From the NCBI GenBank assembly GCA_031426735.1, contig JASJPK010000022.1, positions 41,627-105,626 on the forward strand: a stretch of 64,000 nucleotides of DNA, in the 5' to 3' direction. Origin of the DNA: PFJX01 sp031426735. GTDB lineage: Bacteria > Pseudomonadota > Gammaproteobacteria > Burkholderiales > Thiobacillaceae. Positions 37,144 through 46,090 of the stretch are shown here, piece by piece. Under the pieces are notes generated by a model, which worked only from the letters and a program-made list of their open reading frames with translations, was not told the DNA's origin and did not search any database. The translations under genes and the position numbers were made by a program. Numbering within the stretch: the first letter of the stretch is position 1; each line of letters opens with the position of its first letter.

Positions 37144-38360
37144 ACTCGACTGCCGATAACACACTTGCCATGACACATCACCAACAACCTGTTTCCAGGC
37201 ACTTTTCCCCGTTTCGACTTGCGGCCCTGATCCTGGCCGCCATGCTGGGCAATGCCGCTGCCGTGCCGACATGCCATGCCAACTCAGGCGGCGAGACCAC
37301 TACTCTGGCGGTGCTCTACGCCGAAGGCGACGAGATAGACGCCGGCCAATTTTCCGAAATCATCCACGCCATCGAGGGCATGCCGTCGGTGCGGGTGGTG
37401 CCGATCCGGCTGACTTACAACGAACTGCTTCATGCCGAGGCCGCCGGCATGCGCTGGCCCCTGGCCAACAAGCTGGCCATGGCGGAGGGCGACGGCGCCA
37501 TCGCCGTGGTCTATCCGGAAATCGGCGAACCCTATCGCAGCGTGTTCGGCAAGATCATCGAGGGTATCGAGGCGCAGGCCCGCGCCCAGGTGGTGAGCTA
37601 TGCCGTCACCGCCGGTACCGATGCCGTCGCCTTGCGCACCAGCCTCAAGGCCAAGAACGTGCGCGTGGTGATCGCGCTGGGCCGCCAGGGCATGCGCACA
37701 GCCGATGCCTTGAACCGCGAATTCGGCATCGTCGTGGGCGGCGTCATGGCCGTGCCGGAAGACGAAGCGCGGCACCGGGCGGTGATTAGCCTGTCGCCGG
37801 ACCCGGCCTTGCTGTTCGCCCGTCTGAAAAGCCTGGCGCCGCAAGTGAAGCGGGTCCACGTCATCTACGATCCGCAGCAGAACAACTGGCTGCTGCGTCT
37901 GGCGCGCGACGCGGCGCGGGAACAAGGGCTGGAACTGCTGGCACAGGAAGCCGTCGACCTGAGGACGGCGGTGCGCCTGTACCAGGACGTGCTGGCGCGC
38001 GCCGATGTCACGCGGGATGCGCTCTGGTTGCCGCAGGACGCCACCACGGTCGACGAAGCGACCATTCTGCCCCTGGTGTTGCGCGAATCCTGGGATCGCC
38101 GCCTGCCGGTCCTGTCCAGCAGTTTCAGCCATGTCCGGCGCGGTGTGCTGTTCTCGCTGTTCCCCGACAATCTCGGCCTCGGCCGCAATCTGGCCGGCAC
38201 CGCTCTGGGGCTGATCGGCACAACCGAACCCAGCAACCGCGGCGTGGTGCCGCTCAAGGATGTGCAGGTGGCGGTGAACCTGCGCACGGCCCGGCACCTG
38301 GGCTTGAACTTCACGAGCCGACAACAGCAAGGCTTCGATCTGGTGTTCAGCGGGCAATGA
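37140..38360 (+). CDS. ABC-type substrate-binding protein (PF04392-like), no partner transporter
   Basis: A 406-residue periplasmic protein. The signal region is FRLAALILAAMLGNAAAVPTCHA. The body has two-lobe binding-protein features: VVIALGRQGMRTADALNREF, PDPALLFARLKSLAPQVKRVHVIYDPQQNNW, and RLPVLSSSFSHVRRGVLFSLFPD with G.NLAGTALGLI. These resemble the ABC_sub_bind family, which binds diverse small ligands. No permease or ATPase gene is nearby. It sits between the receptors (ATGA overlap) and the sensor kinase (7 bases), so a ligand-presenting role for the kinase is plausible. Confidence 0.85.
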   Translation: MNSTADNTLAMTHHQQPVSRHFSPFRLAALILAAMLGNAAAVPTCHANSGGETTTLAVLYAEGDEIDAGQFSEIIHAIEGMPSVRVVPIRLTYNELLHAEAAGMRWPLANKLAMAEGDGAIAVVYPEIGEPYRSVFGKIIEGIEAQARAQVVSYAVTAGTDAVALRTSLKAKNVRVVIALGRQGMRTADALNREFGIVVGGVMAVPEDEARHRAVISLSPDPALLFARLKSLAPQVKRVHVIYDPQQNNWLLRLARDAAREQGLELLAQEAVDLRTAVRLYQDVLARADVTRDALWLPQDATTVDEATILPLVLRESWDRRLPVLSSSFSHVRRGVLFSLFPDNLGLGRNLAGTALGLIGTTEPSNRGVVPLKDVQVAVNLRTARHLGLNFTSRQQQGFDLVFSGQ

Positions 38361-38367
38361 ATCCAGC

Positions 38368-41300
38368 ATGAAACGCCATCTGATCGAATTCCTGCACCGC
38401 TATACCCTTGAACACCAGCTGCGGGTGGCTGTTACGGCGGGGATACTCTGCCTGGCGTTGTTCTCCTTCCTGACCAGTTCCTGGCAGGGTACCCAGCGCG
38501 TGCGGCAGGATCTGGTCGACCAGGGCGTGCGCATCACGGAAAGCCTGGCGCGGCACAGTCTGCTCGCGCTGCTCACCGCCTCGCCGGAAAACGCCGAGGA
38601 ATCGGTCAATGCCACGCTGGCTTTTCCCGGCGTGGTGGCGGTGGAAATCCTGCACGGCGACGGTCGCGTCCTCATCCGCCGCGACCGCAAGGGCAACCAG
38701 CCGGCGCTACGCCGCATCGCGCTGGGCGAAGTGGCCGAAACGGCCAGTCTGGCCGGCGAGACCGAACTATCCTGGCGCTTTGCGGCACCGGTCTATTCGC
38801 AGGGCGGCGATGCCGACTCGCCGTTCCAGGTGCGGCCCTCCCGGCGGGAACTGCTCGGCAGCGTGGCGGTGGAAGTGAGCAAAGAGGCCCTGGCCCAGAT
38901 GACGCGGGACCTGTTCCTGGCCAACATGTTGACCTCCTTTTCCTTCGCCTTTCTGATCCTGGGTCTGATCCGCTTCATCACCCGGCGCGCGGCGCACCCG
39001 CTCAATGAACTGTCGGCCAACATGGCGCGCGCCGAGGCGGGCGAGACCAACGTGCGGGTGACGCCGTCCGGACCGAAGGACATCAGCGCCATGGCGCAGG
39101 CCTTCAACAAAATGATGCGGGTGCTGGAGGAGCGCGAAAGCGAATTGCGCGTGGCGCGCGACAAGGCGCTCGAATTCGCCCGCATGAAGGCCGAACTGGC
39201 TGCCACGTTGAGTCACGAGATCCGCACGCCGATGAACGGCGTCATCGGCATGCTGGATATCCTGAAGGCGATGAAACTGCCGCGCCAGCAGCGCGAATTC
39301 ATCGACGTCGCCTGGGGTTCGGCCCGTTCGCTGCTGGAACTGATCAACGACATCCTGGATTTCTCCAAGCTCGATGCCGGCAAGATGCAACTGGAACAGA
39401 TCGAATTCGACCCGCGCCAGGTGGTCGAGGATGTCGTCGACCTGTTCGCCGTGCAGGCGCACCAGAAGGGCCTGGAGCTGGGCAGTCTGATCGACGCCGC
39501 AGTGGCGCCCCGGGTAATGGGCGACCCCAAACGTCTGCGCCAGGTGATCGCCAACCTGATCGGTAATGCCGTGAAATTCACCCATTCCGGCGAGGTGTCG
39601 GTGCGCTGTGCGCCGGTCGCAACGGCGGGCGACCGTCTGCGCTTCGAGGTCGTCGACAGCGGCATCGGCATCGAACCCGCCATGCGTTCGCGCCTGTTCG
39701 AATCCTTCGTCCAGGCCGACCCTTCCACCACGCGCAAATACGGTGGTACCGGCCTCGGCCTCGCCATCTCGCGGCAACTGGTCGGCTTGCAGGGCGGCGA
39801 AATCGGTGTCGACAGCGTGCCTGGCCAGGGCAGCCGCTTCTGGTTCGAAGTCCCGCTGCCGGCGCTGGCTGCTGCGTTGCCGCCGGCCGAGCCGCTGCCG
39901 GCCTGGAATGTGTTGGTGGTGGAAGAGCCGGGCATCGTCAGCGATTTTCTCGGTCATGTGCTGGCCGCCTGGGGGCTGGCCTGCACGCCGGCGGGAAGTA
40001 CCGAGGCCGCCCTCGCCCTGCTGCGCGAGGCACGCAAAAGCGGTGCGGGCTTCGATCTGGCGATCCTGGATGCCGCCTTCGCCATGGCCGGCGGCGGCGA
40101 ACTGACGCGGCGAATCCGGGCCGACACCAGCCTGGCCGGTCTGCGTGTCGTGGTGATGGACAAGCTTGGCGCCGACGCCGGCGCGGAAGAGGCGGCGCAG
40201 TGGGATGCCGACGCCTATCTGGCCAAGCCTCTGCGCAGCGACCGTCTGCTCGAATGCCTGGCTGCGCTGGCGCGGAACGCGCCCGAGCCGGCGGTGGAGC
40301 AAGCGGTGGGCGAGAGACAGAGCATTTCCTGCCGGGTGCTGGTGGTGGAAGACAACCGGACCAACCAGGCAGTTGCCGTCGGCATGCTGAGCATGCTGGG
40401 CTGCGTCAGCCGGATCGCTGCCGGCGGCGCCGAGGCCCTGGAAATGCTGCGCGGCGAGGATTTCGACATGGTCTTGATGGACTGCAACATGCCCGGCATG
40501 GACGGCTACGAGACCACGGCGCATGCGCGAGCGCTGGAAGAGGATGCCGGTGGACGCCTGCCGATCGTGGCGATGACCGCCAATACGCGCCAGGTGGATG
40601 TCGAAAAATGCCTCGCCGCCGGCATGGACGACCATCTCGGCAAGCCGCTGACGCTGGAGTCGCTGGCCGACAAGATCCAGCGCTGGACGCGCCACGACCT
40701 GTCGGCCCGCATCGCAGCGGCGGCTGCACGCCAGGCGGGCGAGCACGATGCCGGCGAGGCGGTGGACCGGGATGCGCTGGGCAAACTGCGCCAGGCCATG
40801 GGCAACGCGCTCGGCGAAGCCATCCAGCCGTTCCTGGAAGATGCGCCGCAGTCGTTGATCGAACTGGAGCGGGCCCTGCACGAGGGGCATGCGGAAATGG
40901 CGCGCCAGCGTGCGCATGCCCTGCGCGGCAGTGCCGGCAACATGGGTGCGTTGCGCTTTGCCGGCCTCGCCCGCGAGATCGAGGAGCAGGTTGCCGCCGG
41001 CGCCATGGCGGCGGCATTGGCCGGGTTGCCGGGCCTGCGCCGCGAATTCGAGGCGGTCGAACTCCTCCTGGCGGCCGAGTTGCACCGCCCCGCGGCGAGT
41101 GCCGACAAGCAGCCGGATACCGCGCCGCTGATCCTGGTGGTGGACGACGACCGTAGCACGCGCGCTGCGTTGCGCTATACCCTGCAACGCGAAGGCTTCC
41201 GCGTGGAAGAGGCGGCGGACGGCGCCCAGGCCCTGGATCTGGCTGCCCGGCTGCAACCCGATGCGATGCTGCTCGACGCCATGATGCCGGTGATGGACGG

Positions 41301-42825
41301 TTTCACCGCCTGCGCCAAACTGCGCGAGATGTCCGGCGGCGCCGATCTGCCGGTGCTGATGGTCACCGCGCTGGAGGACACCGATTCCATCGAGCGCGCA
41401 TTCGCCGCCGGCGCCAACGACTACATTCCGAAACCGGTCCACCTGACCGTGGTGAGCCAGCGCGTGCGTCGTATCGTCGATGCCAGCCGGGCCGAGCGCC
41501 ATGTGCGTCACCTGGCCTACAACGACACGCTCACCGGCCTGCCCAACCGGGTCATGTTCATGGACCACCTCGGCCAGCGCATCGCCCGCGCCCGCGAGCA
41601 CGGCCAGCAACTGGCGGTGCTGTTCCTCGATCTCGACCGCTTCAAATACGTCAACGACACCCTCGGCCACGACATCGGCGACCGTCTGCTGATGTCGGTG
41701 GCGCGCCGTATCAAGCACAGCGTCCGCGGCGGCGACTGCGTCGCACGCTTCGGTGGCGACGAATTCACCGTGGCGCTGGACGACATCGTTTCGCCCGCCG
41801 CCGCCTCGGTGGCGGCGCAGAAGATCATCCGGGCGCTCACCGCGCCGTTCGAGATCGACGGCCACGATATCTACATTTCCACCAGCATCGGCATCTCGGT
41901 GTTCCCCGGCGATGGCCACGAGGTGAACGGCCTGCTCAAGCATGCCGATACCGCGATGTACCGCGCCAAGAAGAACGGCAGTGGCTACGACTTCTACGAG
42001 TCCGGCATGGAAGCCACCCTGTCCGCCCATGTGCAATTGGAGAATGCCCTGCGCCGCGCGCTGGAGCGCGACGAACTCACCGTCTACTACCAGCCGAAAG
42101 CGGAAGTCGCGAGCGGCAGGCTGATCGGTTCGGAAGCCCTGGTGCGCTGGAATCACCCGCAGCGCGGCCTGGTTTCCCCGGTCGAGTTCATCCCGGTGGC
42201 GGAAGAAACCGGGATGATCGTGCCGATCGGCGAATGGGTGTTGCGCAGCGCCTGCACGCAGGCCAAAGCCTGGCTGGATGCCGGTCTGGCGGTGCATCCG
42301 GTGGCGGTCAACCTGTCCGGCCACCAGATCAAGCGGCGCGATTTCGTCGATGAAGTGGCCAACATTCTCAAGCAGACCGGCTTGCCGCCGGCCCTGCTGG
42401 AACTGGAAATTACCGAGAGCGTGTTGATGGAGCAGGCGAGGGAAACCCTGATCACGCTGCAGCAACTGAAGGACCTGGGCGTCAGCCTGGCCATCGACGA
42501 TTTCGGTACCGGCTATTCCTCGCTGTCCTACCTGAAGCGATTCCCGGTCGATACCCTGAAGATCGATCGTTCCTTCGTCAACGACGCGGACAGCAATCCG
42601 GACGACGCCGCTATCGTCAGCGGCATCATCGCGCTGGCGCACAGCCTGCGCCTGACCGTGGTGGCGGAAGGGGTGGAAACGCAAAGCCAGCAGGATTTCC
42701 TGGCCCAGGCGGGCTGCGATTTCATTCAGGGCTATCTGCTGGCACAACCGCTGCCGGCCGAGGTGTTCCAGTCCCGCTTTCTATCCGCCCGCAGCCACGA
42801 ATTCAGCAAACCGGCCGACCGTTAG
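38368..42825 (+). CDS. Hybrid sensor kinase with three receiver domains, Hpt, GGDEF and EAL
   Basis: A 1485-residue inner-membrane sensor. Membrane helices lie at about 20-37 and 185-204, enclosing a periplasmic domain of about 145 residues. A HAMP-like linker follows (206-258), then HisKA with H283 (SHEIRTPMNG) and HATPase to about 495. Receiver 1 spans 513-630 (D568, K620), receiver 2 655-770 (D705, K759), an Hpt domain carries H850 (AHALRGSAGNMGA), and receiver 3 spans 921-1035 (D970, K1022). GGDEF is intact at 1129-1133 with an inhibitory site R1120-GG-D1123, and EAL is intact from E1256 with IDDFGTGYSS and AEGVETQ. Both cyclase and phosphodiesterase signatures are complete. It closes the receptor locus. 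Confidence 0.95.
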   Translation: MKRHLIEFLHRYTLEHQLRVAVTAGILCLALFSFLTSSWQGTQRVRQDLVDQGVRITESLARHSLLALLTASPENAEESVNATLAFPGVVAVEILHGDGRVLIRRDRKGNQPALRRIALGEVAETASLAGETELSWRFAAPVYSQGGDADSPFQVRPSRRELLGSVAVEVSKEALAQMTRDLFLANMLTSFSFAFLILGLIRFITRRAAHPLNELSANMARAEAGETNVRVTPSGPKDISAMAQAFNKMMRVLEERESELRVARDKALEFARMKAELAATLSHEIRTPMNGVIGMLDILKAMKLPRQQREFIDVAWGSARSLLELINDILDFSKLDAGKMQLEQIEFDPRQVVEDVVDLFAVQAHQKGLELGSLIDAAVAPRVMGDPKRLRQVIANLIGNAVKFTHSGEVSVRCAPVATAGDRLRFEVVDSGIGIEPAMRSRLFESFVQADPSTTRKYGGTGLGLAISRQLVGLQGGEIGVDSVPGQGSRFWFEVPLPALAAALPPAEPLPAWNVLVVEEPGIVSDFLGHVLAAWGLACTPAGSTEAALALLREARKSGAGFDLAILDAAFAMAGGGELTRRIRADTSLAGLRVVVMDKLGADAGAEEAAQWDADAYLAKPLRSDRLLECLAALARNAPEPAVEQAVGERQSISCRVLVVEDNRTNQAVAVGMLSMLGCVSRIAAGGAEALEMLRGEDFDMVLMDCNMPGMDGYETTAHARALEEDAGGRLPIVAMTANTRQVDVEKCLAAGMDDHLGKPLTLESLADKIQRWTRHDLSARIAAAAARQAGEHDAGEAVDRDALGKLRQAMGNALGEAIQPFLEDAPQSLIELERALHEGHAEMARQRAHALRGSAGNMGALRFAGLAREIEEQVAAGAMAAALAGLPGLRREFEAVELLLAAELHRPAASADKQPDTAPLILVVDDDRSTRAALRYTLQREGFRVEEAADGAQALDLAARLQPDAMLLDAMMPVMDGFTACAKLREMSGGADLPVLMVTALEDTDSIERAFAAGANDYIPKPVHLTVVSQRVRRIVDASRAERHVRHLAYNDTLTGLPNRVMFMDHLGQRIARAREHGQQLAVLFLDLDRFKYVNDTLGHDIGDRLLMSVARRIKHSVRGGDCVARFGGDEFTVALDDIVSPAAASVAAQKIIRALTAPFEIDGHDIYISTSIGISVFPGDGHEVNGLLKHADTAMYRAKKNGSGYDFYESGMEATLSAHVQLENALRRALERDELTVYYQPKAEVASGRLIGSEALVRWNHPQRGLVSPVEFIPVAEETGMIVPIGEWVLRSACTQAKAWLDAGLAVHPVAVNLSGHQIKRRDFVDEVANILKQTGLPPALLELEITESVLMEQARETLITLQQLKDLGVSLAIDDFGTGYSSLSYLKRFPVDTLKIDRSFVNDADSNPDDAAIVSGIIALAHSLRLTVVAEGVETQSQQDFLAQAGCDFIQGYLLAQPLPAEVFQSRFLSARSHEFSKPADR

Positions 42826-42850
42826 CGGGGCTGGAGCGATTCAAACACCG

Positions 42851-42918
42851 GCCGGCGAGACGCCGGCGCTCCTCGACGGCATTGTTTTGCGGCCTTGGAG
42901 CGCCGGCGTCCCGCCGGC
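42851..42918. repeat. 22-bp inverted repeat between convergent genes
   Basis: The arms 42851-42872 and 42897-42918 are complementary with one mismatch; the left arm reads GCCGGCGAGACGCCGGCG and continues. Each arm is also self-complementary. It lies between the kinase and suhB stops and may terminate both transcripts. It resembles the other REP-like elements of the window in layout. Confidence 0.8.
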
Positions 42919-42947
42919 TATATAACGTGAGCGCACACGCGCGCCAC

Positions 42948-43754
42948 TCAGCCGCGCAATGCTTCCGTCACATGTGGCGTGATGGTCTGCAACAGTTGCA
43001 CGAACACCTTGGGATTGCCCGCCACCACATTGCCGGATTGCAGATAATTCTCTTCGCCCGCGAAATCGCTGACCAAGCCGCCGGCTTCCTGAATCAGCAG
43101 GCAGCCCGCTGCGATATCCCAGGCATTCAGGCCGATCTCGAAGAAACCGTCGATATGGCCGACCGCCAGCCAGGCCAGATCCAGCGCGGCAGAACCGGGA
43201 CGGCGCAGACCGGAGGTCTTCTGCACCAGATCCTTGAACATGGCGGTATAGGCATCGAGGTGGGTGAAGTCGCGGTACGGGAAACCGGTGCCGATCAACG
43301 CGCCCTGCAGTTTGTCGCGCTTGGAAACGCGGATGCGCCGCTCGTTCAGGAAGGCGCCGCGACCGCGCATGGCGGTATACAGATCGTTACGCACCGGGTC
43401 GTAGATGACGGCGACGGAAAGTTGCCCCCGATACAGCAACGCGATGGAGACCGCGTATTGCGGAAAGCCGTGCAGGAAGTTGGTGGTGCCGTCGAGCGGA
43501 TCGATGATCCACTGGAATTCGGCGTCGGAGGGAGCGCCGGAAGCACCGGACTCCTCGGCTAAAATGGCATGTGTCGGGTAGGCGTCCAGCAAGGTCTGGA
43601 TAATCGCCTGCTCGGCTTTCTGGTCCACTTCGCTGACGAAGTCGTTCTCGCCCTTCGAGTGAACGGTCAAACGGTCCACATCGTTGGACGCACGGTTGAT
43701 GATGACGCCAGCGCGCCGGGCGGCCTTGACCGCAGTGTTGAGCATCGGAAGCAT
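42948..43754 (-). CDS. suhB: Inositol-1-monophosphatase family protein
   Basis: A Mg-dependent phosphatase of 268 residues; in E. coli SuhB also acts in rRNA transcription antitermination. It shows MLPMLNTAVKAARRAG at the N-terminus, the metal site EESG, WIIDPLDGTTNFLHGFP near residue 85, and the second motif WDIAAGCLLIQEAGG. The start at 43754 is only 15 bases from the divergent trmJ start, so their promoters must overlap coding DNA. Downstream it converges on the kinase gene. Confidence 0.94.
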   Translation of the reverse strand: MLPMLNTAVKAARRAGVIINRASNDVDRLTVHSKGENDFVSEVDQKAEQAIIQTLLDAYPTHAILAEESGASGAPSDAEFQWIIDPLDGTTNFLHGFPQYAVSIALLYRGQLSVAVIYDPVRNDLYTAMRGRGAFLNERRIRVSKRDKLQGALIGTGFPYRDFTHLDAYTAMFKDLVQKTSGLRRPGSAALDLAWLAVGHIDGFFEIGLNAWDIAAGCLLIQEAGGLVSDFAGEENYLQSGNVVAGNPKVFVQLLQTITPHVTEALRG

Positions 43755-43769
43755 ATTTTTCCAAAGAGC

Positions 43770-44576
43770 ATGAATTCGGATCGGAATTTTACCTTGAACC
43801 AGGCTTCTCTTCTTCCCCCCCTTCAGGGGGACGCCGGATTTGTCAGCGCAAAAGCGCTAACGACTCCGCTGCACCAAGTCCGCATCGTGTTGCTGCAAAC
43901 CAGTCATCCCGGCAATCTGGGCGCGGTGGCGCGGGCGATGAAAGTGATGGGCTTGTCCGATCTGGCGCTGGTCAATCCAAAATGCGCAATCGACGACGAA
44001 GCGCGCGCCCGTGCCTCCGGCGCCGTCGATGTCCTGGAAAATGCGCGCATCTGCAGCAGTCTGGACGAAGCGCTGGCCGATACCGTGCTGGCCGCCGCCT
44101 GCACCTCGCGCCGGCGCGATCTGCCGCATGCCGCTTTCACCCCGCGCCAGGCCGCGCCGGAATTGTTGCGGATGGCGCAAAGCGGTCCGGTCGCCGTGGT
44201 GTTCGGTTCGGAGACATTCGGCTTGTCGAACGAAGAACTGATGAAATGCCGCTGGCTGCTCAACATTCCGACCAACCCCGGCTACGCCTCGCTCAATCTG
44301 GGCGCGGCCGTGCAGGTGCTGGCCTATGAACTGCGCTGTACGCTGGAGGATGCCGTGCTGCCGCTGCCGGAATTCGAAGCGGCCACGCATATTGCCCAGG
44401 AAAGCTTGCTGAGCGAGATGGAAAAAGTGCTGGTCGAGATCGATTTCCTCGACCCGGCCAACCCGAAACGCCTGATGCCGCGCCTGCGCCGTTTTTTCGC
44501 CCGCGCCGGGTTGGAGAAGGAAGAGGTGGCGATCTGGCGCGGCATACTGAATGCTGTGCGGCGGCGGAAGTCGTAG
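43770..44576 (+). CDS. trmJ: tRNA (cytidine/uridine-32-2'-O)-methyltransferase TrmJ
   Basis: A SPOUT-class methyltransferase that modifies position 32 of tRNAs. The 268-residue product has VRIVLLQTSHPGNLGAVARAMKVMGL, motif 2 VVFGSETFGLSNEEL and motif 3 NIPTNPGYASLNLGAAVQVLAYE, matching TrmJ. About 38 residues precede the conserved core, longer than typical; ATG 43770 is the only ATG ahead of the core. It is divergent from suhB and precedes cysE, an order usual for this class. Confidence 0.92.
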   Translation: MNSDRNFTLNQASLLPPLQGDAGFVSAKALTTPLHQVRIVLLQTSHPGNLGAVARAMKVMGLSDLALVNPKCAIDDEARARASGAVDVLENARICSSLDEALADTVLAAACTSRRRDLPHAAFTPRQAAPELLRMAQSGPVAVVFGSETFGLSNEELMKCRWLLNIPTNPGYASLNLGAAVQVLAYELRCTLEDAVLPLPEFEAATHIAQESLLSEMEKVLVEIDFLDPANPKRLMPRLRRFFARAGLEKEEVAIWRGILNAVRRRKS

Positions 44577-44651
44577 CACTGAAGGGCTGCGCCGGTTGCG
44601 CCTGTATTCACACCACGTTCATGCGGTAGATAGTTCTTTCGACCGACGCAG

Positions 44652-44683
44652 AAATTGACCCGATTACTCGGGAATTGCATACT
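44652..44683 (+). promoter_or_regulatory. Promoter with IscR-type box upstream of cysE
   Basis: TTGACC (44655-44660) and CATACT (44678-44683) have 17-base spacing. Over the -35 and spacer lies TTGACCCGATTACTCGGGA, which matches the type-1 IscR motif and agrees at 16 of 19 positions with the site before iscR. Confidence 0.75.
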
Positions 44684-44713
44684 TCCACCTCTTGATATTT
44701 GTTGAATATTCCA

Positions 44714-45475
44714 ATGTTCGCCAGGTTGCGGGAAGACATCCGCGTTGTGTTCGACCGGGATCCGGCGGCGCGCACTTTTTTCGAGGTGCTGACCACGTAT
44801 CCGGGGTTGCACGCGATCCTTTGGCATCGCGTTTCGCACGAATTATGGCGGGCTGGATTCAAGTGGCTGGCGCGGTTTTCCAGCCATTTGGCGCGTTGGT
44901 TGACCGGCATCGAAATCCACCCGGGCGCGACCATCGGCCGCCGCGTGTTCATCGATCACGGCATGGGTGTGGTGGTCGGCGAGACAGCTGAGATCGGCGA
45001 CGATTGCACGCTGTATCACGGCGTCACCCTGGGCGGCACGTCCTGGAACAAGGGCAAGCGGCATCCCACGCTGAAGACGGGCGTGATCGTCGGCGCCGGT
45101 GCCAAGATACTCGGGCCGATCACGCTGGGCGCGGGCGCCAAGGTGGGCTCCAATGCCGTGGTGGTGAAGGATGTGCCGGATGGCGCGACGGCCGTCGGCA
45201 TACCGGCGCGGATTCTGGATGCGGAGCAGGTCAAGGCGAGCGAGATGGTGGTGAAGACGCTGGGCTTCTCGGCGTATGCCGTGTCTAGCGACATGAACGA
45301 TCCGATGGTGAAGGCGATCCACGGTCTGATCGATCATTCCGCCAATACCGACCAGCGCCTGGCCTGGGTCATGGCGGAGTTGGCGCGCTTGGGCGGACGC
45401 CCCGCCGAGGCGGCGGAAACGGAAAAGATGGACGATCATTTCGATCCCGCTTCGTTGAACAAGATGGTCGATTGA
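44714..45475 (+). CDS. cysE: Serine O-acetyltransferase
   Basis: Acetylates serine for cysteine synthesis, supplying the sulfur source for iron-sulfur cluster assembly. The 253-residue product is the short form, with a helical N-terminal part and left-handed beta-helix hexapeptide repeats (IEIHPGATIGRRVFIDHGMGVVVGETAEIG, LYHGVTLGGTSWNKGKRHPTL). The catalytic His is in IDHG and its partner in the YHGVTLGG region. I start at ATG 44714; TTG codons just upstream are alternatives. No SD is obvious. It precedes iscR by 82 bases with its own IscR-type box. Confidence 0.95.
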   Translation: MFARLREDIRVVFDRDPAARTFFEVLTTYPGLHAILWHRVSHELWRAGFKWLARFSSHLARWLTGIEIHPGATIGRRVFIDHGMGVVVGETAEIGDDCTLYHGVTLGGTSWNKGKRHPTLKTGVIVGAGAKILGPITLGAGAKVGSNAVVVKDVPDGATAVGIPARILDAEQVKASEMVVKTLGFSAYAVSSDMNDPMVKAIHGLIDHSANTDQRLAWVMAELARLGGRPAEAAETEKMDDHFDPASLNKMVD

Positions 45476-45491
45476 CGGACTTGTAAATTGA

Positions 45492-45524
45492 ATAGTTGAC
45501 CAAATTAATCGGGATTAGTAGAGT
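45492..45524 (+). promoter_or_regulatory. IscR-regulated promoter of the isc operon
   Basis: TTGACC (45496-45501), 17 bases, TAGAGT (45519-45524). The embedded TTGACCAAATTAATCGGGA is a good type-1 IscR site, as expected for autorepression by cluster-loaded IscR. Confidence 0.85.
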
Positions 45525-45557
45525 GTCGGCATCCATTCATCAAAAGCGAGGTAAATC

Positions 45558-46076
45558 ATGCGGCTGACCACCAAAGGACGTTTTGCGGTAACGGCGATGA
45601 TCGATCTGGGTATGCGTCATCAGCGCGGTCCCGTTACTCTGGCTGGCATCAGCGAGCGCCAGCGTATTTCCCTGTCTTATCTGGAACAACTGTTCGGGCG
45701 CCTGCGTCGGCAAGGTATCGTCGACAGCGTGCGCGGCCCCGGCGGCGGTTACACGCTGGCGCAGGCGATGATCGACATTTCGGTGGCCGACATCATCCGC
45801 GCGGTCGACGAGCCGCTCGATGCGACGCAATGCGGCGGACTCGGCAATTGCCATGACGACCGCGAGTGCATGACGCACGATCTGTGGATGAGCCTGAATT
45901 CGCGCATCTACGATTATCTGGATTCGGTGAATCTGGACGAACTGGTGCGCCAGCAACTGGAAAAACAGGCCGAGGCCGGCACGCCTGCCGCCACGGCTAA
46001 ACATGAAACACGCCGTGTGGTCGGCTCCGCCGAGCTGAAGACCGTCAGGGCGCACAAGGAAGCGGTAACTGGTTGA
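45558..46076 (+). CDS. iscR: Iron-sulfur cluster regulator IscR
   Basis: A Rrf2-family repressor that senses cluster supply through a bound [2Fe-2S] cluster. The 172-residue product has the helix-turn-helix start MRLTTKGRFAVTAMIDL, the wing VRGPGGGYTLA, and the cluster motif C-x5-C-x5-C followed by MTH (QCGGLGNCHDDRECMTH), with ligands near residues 92, 98, 104 and 107. The C-terminal tail is variable. It is first in the isc operon. Confidence 0.97.
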   Translation: MRLTTKGRFAVTAMIDLGMRHQRGPVTLAGISERQRISLSYLEQLFGRLRRQGIVDSVRGPGGGYTLAQAMIDISVADIIRAVDEPLDATQCGGLGNCHDDRECMTHDLWMSLNSRIYDYLDSVNLDELVRQQLEKQAEAGTPAATAKHETRRVVGSAELKTVRAHKEAVTG

Positions 46077-46090
46077 TGGAGCAAGCACAG

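Noticed and set aside
40513..40560. Frameshift or truncation in receiver domains of the kinase
   Set aside because: The whole 1485-codon frame is open and each receiver retains its phospho-accepting aspartate.
38767..42747. 1326-codon open frame antisense to the sensor kinase
   Set aside because: It is rich in H, Q, R and G, and the plus-strand frame has complete kinase, receiver, GGDEF and EAL motifs.
42826..42947. Insertion sequence remnant between the kinase and suhB
   Set aside because: Only the inverted repeat is present; no transposase fragment or target duplication can be seen.
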